From Bacilli bacterium (GTDB lineage Bacteria; Bacillota_I; Bacilli_A; RF39; UBA660): DNA of 64,000 nt. The notes below the pieces were generated by a model, which saw only the letters and a program-made list of their open reading frames with translations, was not told the origin of the DNA and ran no database searches. Made by a program: the position numbers and the translations under genes. Of the stretch, positions 8,361 through 14,231 are shown piece by piece; within the stretch, counting starts at the first letter, position 1, and the number at the start of each line of letters is the position of its first letter. The stretch lies in contig JAFSGC010000008.1 in assembly GCA_017434825.1 (NCBI GenBank), positions 1 to 64,000 of the forward strand. Reading direction: 5' to 3'.

Positions 8361-8831
8361 TCAATCAATATTAAAATGAAAAGTTTTGTTATAAATATAT
8401 TCAACTTTATTAGACCACACTGCAATTTGAAAATACGCTCTAGTTTTATAAGTTCTTAAAGTTCTATCTGTTACTTTCATTTTTTTTGCAATTTGTTTAT
8501 CAGTTTTATCATAAATATATTTAAGTTTCAAATATAAACCTGCCATTTTATCATATTGTTCTAATAACAAAATGTTATTCATAAAATTAGTTATCTGATC
8601 ATCATTCCAAGCAACTCTTTGTATTAGTTTTTCTTCAAAAGAATTTTTACTTCTAGTTCCAGATGTAAAAAGTACAATACTTGCAGAGTTCATTGGTGTT
8701 GCTAATAATCTTTTAATTCTTTTTTCTACAAGTGGTCTATACTGACTACAAATTTCTCTTCCGTTTTCTGCTGTTTTAGATTCATCTACACAGTCAACGG
8801 AATAATGCACTACTGCACCAATAAAATTCAC
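8361..8831 (-). CDS. Sigma-70-like / ArpU-type transcriptional regulator
   Basis: A 156-residue protein. The C-terminal region YDKTDKQIAKKMKVTDRTL followed by RTYKTRAYFQIAVW is a sigma region-4-like helix-turn-helix. The N-terminal part has a helical layout seen in ArpU/DUF1492-type late regulators of phages and integrative elements. The start is GTG, overlapping the stop of the cold-shock gene (TAGTG), so expression is probably by translational coupling. It uses UGA as stop. Family assignment is from overall pattern, so moderate. Confidence 0.55.
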   Translation of the reverse strand: MNFIGAVVHYSVDCVDESKTAENGREICSQYRPLVEKRIKRLLATPMNSASIVLFTSGTRSKNSFEEKLIQRVAWNDDQITNFMNNILLLEQYDKMAGLYLKLKYIYDKTDKQIAKKMKVTDRTLRTYKTRAYFQIAVWSNKVEYIYNKTFHFNID

Positions 8832-9052
8832 TACTTAGAAGTTTCTAACTTTTCACTTTTGATAACATTGACATTTTTAGCTTTTCCAACTTCTTTGTCA
8901 TAATCAAAACTTACAATATCTCCTTCTTTTAAAGACTTATATCCATCCATTTGTATTTCGCTAAAATGAACAAATACTTCCTCATCTAAATCTTCACAAA
9001 CAATAAATCCATATCCTAATTTATCACTAAACCATTTAACGCTTCCTTGCAT
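8831..9052 (-). CDS. Cold-shock protein (CspA family)
   Basis: A 73-residue cold-shock domain. It contains [12 protein letters not shown] (RNP1-like) and [10 protein letters not shown] (RNP2), followed by the usual [14 protein letters not shown] strand. These proteins bind single-stranded nucleic acid and act as RNA chaperones or antiterminators. The start follows AGGAGAT within the end of the upstream gene. Compared with chromosomal Csp proteins the loop after RNP2 is slightly altered (QMDGYKSL), consistent with a divergent accessory copy. It is sandwiched between a membrane protein and an ArpU-like regulator in the accessory operon. Confidence 0.9.
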   Translation of the reverse strand: MQGSVKWFSDKLGYGFIVCEDLDEEVFVHFSEIQMDGYKSLKEGDIVSFDYDKEVGKAKNVNVIKSEKLETSK

Positions 9053-9602
9053 ATCTTTTATCTCCTCTTCCTTTTTTATTATCTTTACTTTCTACTTCTT
9101 GTTTTGTAAATACTACATCTACTTCTTCTAATTCTTTTTCATGTTCTTCTGTTCCAATATTACCTGTTGCAACATTATATAACTCTTTTATTCTTTTACT
9201 TATTAAAAAGTTTATATTAACAATAATTAAATAAAGAATTAAGAATATCATTATTCCTGTTAAACCATCCATCAAACACATATTTAGATATATTAAATAA
9301 TACATTGGCATACCATATAAAACTTTATACATTATCTTTCCAAAACTGTCTTTATTTAGTTTTCCGTATCTTAACCCTAAAACAAAATATAAACAACCAA
9401 TAACTATAAAGCCTTCTTGTTGAAAAATAATATCCATTACAGTTAAAGTTGTTGTTTCTTTAACCATTTCTGCCAAATAAATTCCTGAAGATAGTTTAAA
9501 AATTGTCATTGTTGCAATAATATTAAGACAAATAATCATTATATATTTTAAAACTACATTAATACTATCTAGTAAGTTTACAAATTTAAAGTATTTTTGC
9601 AT
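9036..9602 (-). CDS. Four-helix membrane protein; true start may be an upstream AUU
   Basis: A 188-residue protein when started at the ATG at 9602. It has about four membrane helices (near residues 17-37, 63-80, 92-110, 113-133) and a charged cytoplasmic tail rich in Lys/Glu (about 134-188). The ATG has no convincing ribosome site. The frame stays open upstream, and an ATT at 9686 sits eight bases after GGAGG, which would add 28 residues (beginning KKLKEAYNDIF). The last 17 nt overlap the cold-shock gene. Function unknown. Confidence 0.6.
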   Translation of the reverse strand: MQKYFKFVNLLDSINVVLKYIMIICLNIIATMTIFKLSSGIYLAEMVKETTTLTVMDIIFQQEGFIVIGCLYFVLGLRYGKLNKDSFGKIMYKVLYGMPMYYLIYLNMCLMDGLTGIMIFLILYLIIVNINFLISKRIKELYNVATGNIGTEEHEKELEEVDVVFTKQEVESKDNKKGRGDKRYARKR

Positions 9603-9673
9603 CCTACTATTACAACCTTCAGACTTCCAATAATTTTCAATACCTTTACTAAAAATATCATTATACGCCTCTT

Positions 9674-10054
9674 TTAACTTTTTAATTTTTGATTCCTCCC
9701 TTTCACGCCAATTCCTAATGATACTTCTAAAGCCTTATCAATTTTCTGCATCGTATCTTCATCAAAAGTTCTTAAATGATTAATTATTTGATCTTTTGAT
9801 ACTGTTAAGATACATTCACATAAAACCATTTCTCGATCCTTATTAGAATAACTTCCCTTTTCAATAACTACATGAACAGGCATATAGGTCTTCTTAATTT
9901 TTGTTGTAATGGGAACTACTATTGTTGTCGGTGAATATTCATTACCATAATCGTTTTGAATGACTAAACAAGGTCTTTTCCCACATTGGACATTTGAATA
10001 TGTATCCTTCAAATCGATTAAATAAACTTCACCTTTCTTTACTGATAAAAACAA
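9674..10054 (-). CDS. MazF/PemK-type endoribonuclease toxin
   Basis: A 126-residue protein with the MazF/PemK fold signature: KKGEVYLIDLKD, the conserved KRPCLVIQNDYGNEYSPTTI segment, VVPITTK and the CECILTVSKDQI stretch that normally carries catalytic residues. MazF enzymes cut mRNA at short motifs and are held by a partner antitoxin. The start is TTG directly after the stop of the 86-residue gene, with no clear ribosome site, so coupling is likely. No classic MazE/AbrB-like antitoxin is next to it; the 86-residue protein upstream is the positional candidate. Confidence 0.8.
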   Translation of the reverse strand: MFLSVKKGEVYLIDLKDTYSNVQCGKRPCLVIQNDYGNEYSPTTIVVPITTKIKKTYMPVHVVIEKGSYSNKDREMVLCECILTVSKDQIINHLRTFDEDTMQKIDKALEVSLGIGVKGRNQKLKS

Positions 10055-10315
10055 TTATTTGTTAGTAATCAGTACCTTATCAACTTCTAAAATATAGTAA
10101 GCTGATGGTGGATATTTCATTTTTCTTCTTGTTCTTGCATCTGGATCTGGTACAACTCTTAAACTACATTCAAATCCAAATTTAACTAATTTTTCTAATA
10201 ATTTTTTTTCACCATATTTTTTTATTAAATCGTATCCACAACAACAATTCCCATACAATCGTAGATTTCGTAAAACCCATTTCGGTACTGATCTTTCTTT
10301 CTTAATTTTTTTCAT
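10055..10315 (-). CDS. Unknown basic protein upstream of the MazF-like toxin
   Basis: An 86-residue basic protein (KKIKKERSVPKWVLRNLRLYG at the N-terminus, then a CCCGYD motif and PDPDARTRRKMKYPPSAYYI). The ATG follows AAAGGAAC. Its stop abuts the TTG start of the MazF-like gene, so the two are translated from one message. It occupies the antitoxin position but does not look like AbrB, Arc or RHH antitoxins, so I do not assign it. A palindrome lies 15 bp upstream of the start. Confidence 0.6.
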   Translation of the reverse strand: MKKIKKERSVPKWVLRNLRLYGNCCCGYDLIKKYGEKKLLEKLVKFGFECSLRVVPDPDARTRRKMKYPPSAYYILEVDKVLITNK

Positions 10316-10329
10316 CGTAGTTCCTTTCG

Positions 10330-10347
10330 TGTCAGTTTGAACTGACA
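10330..10347. promoter_or_regulatory. 18-bp palindrome, copy 1
   Basis: TGTCAGTT and AACTGACA are perfect 8-bp inverted arms with a 2-bp centre. The site sits between the 61-residue ORF and the ribosome site of the 86-residue gene. A near copy is at 10567-10584. No T tract follows on either strand, so it is not a terminator. Confidence 0.6.
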
Positions 10348-10362
10348 GTTATTTTAAAAAAA

Positions 10363-10548
10363 TTAGACCAACTTAATAAGGTCAACTGCAAATTCACTAC
10401 TACTTGAAAAACATTGAACCTGATCGCTACCATCAAATAAATAATATATTAAGTCTTTATTTATGTTGACAATTGTGAGATAGTTTCCATGATTTTCGGA
10501 TACTTCATTAAAAACTCTATACCTCTCTCCTATTACAAATTTTTCAAT
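10363..10548 (-). CDS. Small ORF of 61 residues without a standard start codon
   Basis: A protein-like frame (FVIGERYRVFNEVSENHGNY, then IVNINKDLIYYLFDGSDQ and a Ser-rich stretch) runs from about 10548 to a stop at 10363. It has no in-frame ATG, GTG or TTG near its 5' end. An ATT lies two bases after AAGGAGG, closer than usual. It has a promoter upstream (10596-10624). Alternatives are AUU initiation, a frameshifted remnant, or chance; the amino-acid composition looks genuine but confidence is low. Confidence 0.35.
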   Translation of the reverse strand: MEKFVIGERYRVFNEVSENHGNYLTIVNINKDLIYYLFDGSDQVQCFSSSSEFAVDLIKLV

Positions 10549-10566
10549 CCCCTCCTTCTTTTGTTG

Positions 10567-10584
10567 TGTCAGTTTGAACTGCCA
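10567..10584. promoter_or_regulatory. 18-bp palindrome, copy 2, at a transcription start
   Basis: Same element as 10330-10347 with one mismatch (AACTGCCA in the second arm). It lies about 12 bp downstream of the -10 box of the promoter at 10596-10624, so it spans the start of the transcript. Likely an operator or a 5' RNA hairpin. Confidence 0.6.
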
Positions 10585-10595
10585 CTTATAATAAA

Positions 10596-10624
10596 AGGAT
10601 ACATTATTTTTTTATAAATGTCAA
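10596..10624 (-). promoter_or_regulatory. Promoter for the toxin / membrane protein / Csp operon
   Basis: On the minus strand a perfect TTGACA, 17-bp spacer and TATCCT. It drives the genes from the 61-residue ORF downstream. Confidence 0.7.
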
Positions 10625-10638
10625 TATCCAAAAATAAA

Positions 10639-10665
10639 ACTGTGTAGAATTTTTTTCAACACAGT
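10639..10665 (-). terminator. Terminator after the 103-residue gene
   Basis: On the minus strand ACTGTGT pairs with ACACAGT around a 13-nt loop, followed by TTTTATTTTT. Confidence 0.55.
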
Positions 10666-10674
10666 ATGATTTAT

Positions 10675-10986
10675 TTACCTCTGCTTTATTGTTTTAACAA
10701 CCTTTTCTAAAGATTTAATTGTTTGATCTAAAATTCTGACATCATTCGCAGAAGCAAATTCTATAATACCAATTACTTCTAAAAATTTATCATGTTTTAC
10801 TGCTAAAGAGTTCATTACAAGATAGTCATTTAATACTGTTTTATAATCAGTGATTAGTTGATTAACAGTAGTAGATAAATTATCAATTTCATCTACTGTA
10901 ATTTTTTCTTCTTGTTGAACCTTACTTCTAATACTACTAATTACTGCATTTACTTCTGATACTACTTCATTACTTTCTTTAGTCAT
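10675..10986 (-). CDS. Helical protein of 103 residues, unknown
   Basis: An all-helical, acidic/polar protein beginning MTKESNEVVSEVNAVISSI with heptad-like spacing throughout and ending SLEKVVKTIKQR. It resembles small coiled-coil proteins of phages and integrative elements but I cannot name a family. The start is preceded by AAGGAAGG with about 10-bp spacing. It follows the 55-residue TTG-start gene and is probably expressed from the divergent promoter at 11283-11311. Confidence 0.6.
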   Translation of the reverse strand: MTKESNEVVSEVNAVISSIRSKVQQEEKITVDEIDNLSTTVNQLITDYKTVLNDYLVMNSLAVKHDKFLEVIGIIEFASANDVRILDQTIKSLEKVVKTIKQR

Positions 10987-11012
10987 ATATCATTTTCCTT
11001 CCTTAATCGGTA

Positions 11013-11180
11013 CTACTGTTTTTGTGATGCCTCCCTTTCTAACGATATAAGACACTGCTTTAATATTCTAATTGTTTCTTCCTCATTAAACTGCGTTAAT
11101 AAGTTTACACCTTTTTTTTCCCCGCTTATCACTTCAATCTTGATGCTTTTAACTACATTAGAACCTTCTTGCTCTTGCAA
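11013..11180 (-). CDS. 55-residue protein with TTG start
   Basis: The TTG is preceded by a very strong AAAGGAGGAG site at optimal spacing. The product begins MQEQEGSNVVKSIKIEVISG, continues with a Lys-rich turn and a helix (FNEEETIRILKQCLISLERE), and ends ASQKQ. The pattern (strand, then amphipathic helix) suggests a small regulatory or adaptor protein. It is the first gene after the divergent promoter region and lies 26 bp upstream of the 103-residue gene. No family recognised. Confidence 0.6.
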   Translation of the reverse strand: MQEQEGSNVVKSIKIEVISGEKKGVNLLTQFNEEETIRILKQCLISLEREASQKQ

Positions 11181-11268
11181 TCTTGCTCCTCCTTTCTTTA
11201 GTCAGAAATGAAAGCATCACAAGTTTTGATTTAAACATTTCTATCCTCCCATATTTTTTTAAAGACTA

Positions 11269-11398
11269 TTTACTACATTATTATCATAACAAATATTATT
11301 AAAAATGTCCATTTTCATAATTTATTTTTTTAAAAATGAATTTCAAAGCGTTTTGTGGACAAAATTTCAAAAAAAGTGTAAAATGGTAATGTAGTAAA
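11269..11398. promoter_or_regulatory. Symmetric divergent promoters with paired operators
   Basis: Rightward: TGGACA (11356-11361), 17 bp, TAAAAT (11379-11384). Leftward: TGGACA (11306-11311 on minus), 17 bp, TATGAT (11283-11288 on minus). In each case the same 12-mer TAATGTAGTAAA starts two bases after the -10 box (11387-11398 on plus, 11269-11280 on minus). The 12-mer therefore covers both start points and is a strong candidate operator, probably for the XRE protein encoded at 11423. Confidence 0.75.
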
Positions 11399-11422
11399 AG
11401 AACAAAAGAAAGGCGATAGGAT

Positions 11423-11821
11423 ATGGAAGACAAAGCATTTGTAGATGCACTTGGCTCTTACATTACTAATTATCGTAAATCATTTCATCCAACGATGAGT
11501 GCTAGAGAGTTTGCAGATAAATGTGAAATTTCAAGAATGGTAATTAATGATTTAGAGTCTAAAAAGCATAGCGGTAACATAAGCAGTATAACATTAAAAA
11601 AAATTAGTAAAGGTTTAGGTTTTAGAGATTCTTTTCAATTAAAAGAAGCTATATTTAACCAGACTGGAAGTACATTTTCTGAAGATGACTTAAAAAATGT
11701 TGATGCCATCATTATCAGAAAAAATTCAAATTTATATAGCATATTTGAAATCGCAAAAGATTTAAGCGATATAAACCTTGAAATGCTACATAGTTTTGCC
11801 GAAAAATTGATTGAGAAGTAA
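11423..11821 (+). CDS. XRE-family repressor at the divergent control region
   Basis: A 132-residue protein. The N-terminal Cro/CI-type domain (about residues 8-75) has FADKCEISRMVINDLESKKH as its helix-turn-helix, then ITLKKISKGLGF. The C-terminal part (about 76-132) has a helix-rich tail (NSNLYSIFEIAKDLSDINLE) likely used for dimerisation. The start follows AAAGAAAGGCG. The gene diverges from the 55-residue gene, and both promoters carry the same putative operator, so autoregulation plus repression of the leftward operon is a reasonable inference, like lysogeny or ICE switches. Confidence 0.75.
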   Translation: MEDKAFVDALGSYITNYRKSFHPTMSAREFADKCEISRMVINDLESKKHSGNISSITLKKISKGLGFRDSFQLKEAIFNQTGSTFSEDDLKNVDAIIIRKNSNLYSIFEIAKDLSDINLEMLHSFAEKLIEK

Positions 11822-11830
11822 CATATTCCT

Positions 11831-11850
11831 AAAGACTGATTTTAGTCTTT
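11831..11850 (+). terminator. Terminator of the XRE repressor gene
   Basis: AAAGACT pairs with AGTCTTT around a 6-nt loop and is followed by a T-rich run on the plus strand. Confidence 0.75.
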
Positions 11851-11856
11851 TTATTT

Positions 11857-12681
11857 TTATGTTATTTCATAATCAAAATCGTCATAAAAAGAATCTAATT
11901 CTTTATCATCGTTATCCACTTCCCTAAACCATCCTAATTCATCATCCCATTCTATTTCACGTCTTTTAAACATTTCAATATTATTTTCGATAGATTTTTT
12001 CAAATATCCAAATTTATTCTCTATCTTATTATCAAACTCATCTATAAAATGCCGACTTTTAACACTAGAAATAATATAATGAGTTATAGAAATTACATCA
12101 GTAAATTTTTGTTTTTTTAAAATTTCCTTAAAAAAATTATCATACTTGTATAGTTCCACATCATCTTCTGCTAAATATTCTCTTTCAACTAAATCTTTAG
12201 TTACAGCGTGATGTTCTTCTAAAGAAAAAGATGAAGAAATTTTTTCCTCATCTTCATTTATGGTTTTATCTATTCTATCTATTTGTTCTTTAATACTTTG
12301 TTCATTAGTATTTATTTGGGTATGATTTTCCACCATTGGATAATCCACAGGTGGATTTTTACCCTCTGGATTGTTTTTCTCCTTTTCTAAAGTATATGGA
12401 TGTTCATAAATAATATAGTTATATTCAAAATATCCCTTTTCTCCTCGTACTTTTTCTATAACCAAATATCCATTATCTTTTAATTCTTTTAATGTACTTT
12501 TTATTGCTCCTTCAGATTCTTTACATATAGAACATAAACCATTTAATGAGTAATCCCAATCATCTGGTAAACTAAGCATAAATGATAATAAGCCTTTTGC
12601 TTTCAAAGATAAGTTTTTATCTCTCAAATGGTAATTACTCATTACTGTATAATTCTTATTTTTTTCCACCTTAAAAACCAT
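11857..12681 (-). CDS. Replication-initiator-like winged-helix protein (DnaD/RepA N-like)
   Basis: A 274-residue protein. The N-terminal winged helix is typical of plasmid or ICE replication proteins: NYTVMSNYHLRDKNLSLKAKG, then GLLSFMLSLPDDWDYS and CKESEGAIKSTLKELKDNGY with a wing strand YLVIEKVRG. A low-complexity acidic linker follows, then a helical C-terminal domain (about 170-235; FFKEILKKQKFTDVISITHY) and an acidic end. Such proteins bind origin repeats or load helicase; I saw no iteron array nearby. It is the last gene of an operon with ParB and an XRE protein. Confidence 0.65.
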   Translation of the reverse strand: MVFKVEKNKNYTVMSNYHLRDKNLSLKAKGLLSFMLSLPDDWDYSLNGLCSICKESEGAIKSTLKELKDNGYLVIEKVRGEKGYFEYNYIIYEHPYTLEKEKNNPEGKNPPVDYPMVENHTQINTNEQSIKEQIDRIDKTINEDEEKISSSFSLEEHHAVTKDLVEREYLAEDDVELYKYDNFFKEILKKQKFTDVISITHYIISSVKSRHFIDEFDNKIENKFGYLKKSIENNIEMFKRREIEWDDELGWFREVDNDDKELDSFYDDFDYEIT

Positions 12682-12705
12682 ATTATCACCCTTTCTTAAC
12701 TTTAT

Positions 12706-13566
12706 TTAAAAATCCAATTCATCTTCTTCAACAATTTTCTTTTTTTTATACTCTATAATTGCTTTTATTATATATCGTTCAATATATCTTTTATCTCTTT
12801 TTAATAATTCTGTTGGTAAAACCGATTCTATTTTATCTTTATTAAATGATATTTGATCATTTTGATTTCCTTTTTTTTGACACAAAATATCTTCTAAACT
12901 ATTAAAATCCAATTTTTTAGATTTACTTAATTTTCTTATTTCTATTGTTTGAGCATGACTCGGAGTTAAATCCTCGTATGTAATCCCCATATACACCAAT
13001 TTTTGTTCTTCTTTTGTTAAATATGATAATTCTACCGCTGGTTTTAAACCCATCGTTAAAACTGCTCTTTTGTCCTTTAAAACAGTATCATCAACTAATT
13101 GTAATAATTCTGGGATTAAATAAGTCAATCTTACATATCTGTAAATTTGAGTTTTTGTATCATCTATTTCATCTACCGAATGAGATTTAGTTCCCTTAGG
13201 GGACAAAGATTTACCTTGATGCTTTAATGCTTCTAATTTCATTTTATATGCAAATGCCTTTTCCGATGGTAAAACTTTTTCTCTATACATATTAGAATCA
13301 ACCATTTCTATTGTCGCTTCTTCGTCAGATAATTTTTTTACATATACTTCCGCTTCTGATATTCCTATTGACTCCATTGCTTTTTTTCTCCTATGTCCTG
13401 ATATTAGTTCATATCTACCATTTGACTTTAATCTTACTATTAAAGGATTTAGCAATCCATTTTCTTTAATACTACTTGCAAGTTCTTTTAAAGATTCATC
13501 ATCATTAACTTTGTAAGGATGATTTTTAAAACCATCAATTTTTAACAAATCTATTTTTTCTAACAT
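12706..13566 (-). CDS. ParB/Spo0J-family partition protein of the accessory element type
   Basis: A 286-residue protein with the ParB N-terminal domain: IDGFKNHPYKV, LKELASSIKENGLLNPLIVR, the CTP-binding motif ELISGHRRKKAMESIG, and VDSNMYREKVLPSEKAFAYK. The central helix-turn-helix part includes QIYRYVRLTYLIPELLQLVD. The wording NHPYKV and SEKAFAYKMKLEALKHQG is typical of ParB proteins from Firmicutes conjugative elements rather than the chromosomal Spo0J. There is no adjacent ParA gene. The start follows AGAGGTG. It may work in element partition or transcription silencing. Confidence 0.85.
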   Translation of the reverse strand: MLEKIDLLKIDGFKNHPYKVNDDESLKELASSIKENGLLNPLIVRLKSNGRYELISGHRRKKAMESIGISEAEVYVKKLSDEEATIEMVDSNMYREKVLPSEKAFAYKMKLEALKHQGKSLSPKGTKSHSVDEIDDTKTQIYRYVRLTYLIPELLQLVDDTVLKDKRAVLTMGLKPAVELSYLTKEEQKLVYMGITYEDLTPSHAQTIEIRKLSKSKKLDFNSLEDILCQKKGNQNDQISFNKDKIESVLPTELLKRDKRYIERYIIKAIIEYKKKKIVEEDELDF

Positions 13567-13570
13567 ACTA

Positions 13571-14032
13571 CTACACCTCTAAATTTAACTTCCATTCAAC
13601 ATATTGCTCATAAGAAATTTCTCTTTTAAATCTTTTTGTCCTCATTTCTTCCCATTCATTGATAAATTCTTTAAATTTAATGATATTATCATCATTAATG
13701 CTTGGTATTCTCGATAAATCTATTTGGTAACGAGGAAGCAACTCTTCTAACCACATTAAAGTATAAAGTATGTCTGATTGTTCTTTGAAATCATATTTTT
13801 TTATTGCATTGTAATTAACTTTTAAAATTTTAGATAATTCATAAGTTCTATCATCTTTTGGATTTCTTTCTCCCTTCTCATATCTTGTCATTGTTCTTCT
13901 TTTACATTCACCTGTTAATCCTAATTTATCCGATACTTCATCTTGTGTCATCAATCTAAATTGTCTGACAAACGCTATTCTTGATCCTTGCGATAAATCT
14001 TTTAATTCTGGTTTAGTGTACAATAATCGCAT
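13571..14032 (-). CDS. XRE-type regulator preceding parB
   Basis: A 153-residue protein. I chose the ATG at 14032 (MRLLYTKPELKDL) because TTGGAGG lies eight bases upstream; the longer frame has no ribosome site. The N-terminal helix-turn-helix comprises RIAFVRQFRLMTQDEVSDKL, then LTGECKRRTMTRYEKGERNP and LSKILKVNYNAIKK, a Cro/CI pattern. The C-terminal half is helical and tryptophan-rich (MWLEELLPRYQIDLSRIP). Four bases separate it from parB, so it heads the parB/initiator operon and may control it. Confidence 0.75.
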   Translation of the reverse strand: MRLLYTKPELKDLSQGSRIAFVRQFRLMTQDEVSDKLGLTGECKRRTMTRYEKGERNPKDDRTYELSKILKVNYNAIKKYDFKEQSDILYTLMWLEELLPRYQIDLSRIPSINDDNIIKFKEFINEWEEMRTKRFKREISYEQYVEWKLNLEV

Positions 14033-14070
14033 TTTTAATACCTCCAAATTCTTGTCGCACAAAGCACAAA

Positions 14071-14109
14071 AAAGACTAAGATTTGCAACTATAAGTCATC
14101 TTAGTCTTT
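14071..14109 (-). terminator. Strong hairpin at the junction between ppdK and the accessory block
   Basis: AAAGACTAAGAT and ATCTTAGTCTTT form a perfect 12-bp stem with a 15-nt loop, followed on the minus strand by six T residues. It sits in the leader of the XRE-parB operon and would block read-through from ppdK, or act as an attenuator. Confidence 0.75.
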
Positions 14110-14211
14110 AATATTTTGTATATTTTTACTTTTATTTGTCCTATAAGAACATTTGTAATTACAAGGAATTATACATCTTTACAATATTAATTCCTTATAT
14201 TTATTGGTATT

Positions 14212-14228
14212 AAAACGATTTTCGTTTT
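14212..14228 (-). terminator. Hairpin just after ppdK
   Basis: AAAACGA pairs with TCGTTTT with a 3-nt loop immediately after the ppdK stop codon. The tail is only weakly T-rich, so termination may rely on the hairpin at 14071-14109. Confidence 0.45.
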
Positions 14229-14231
14229 AAA

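Noticed and set aside
14162-14197. AAGGAATTA/TAATTCCTT inverted repeat as an attachment site
   Set aside because: Only a short inverted repeat, no direct-repeat partner seen at the other side of the accessory block.
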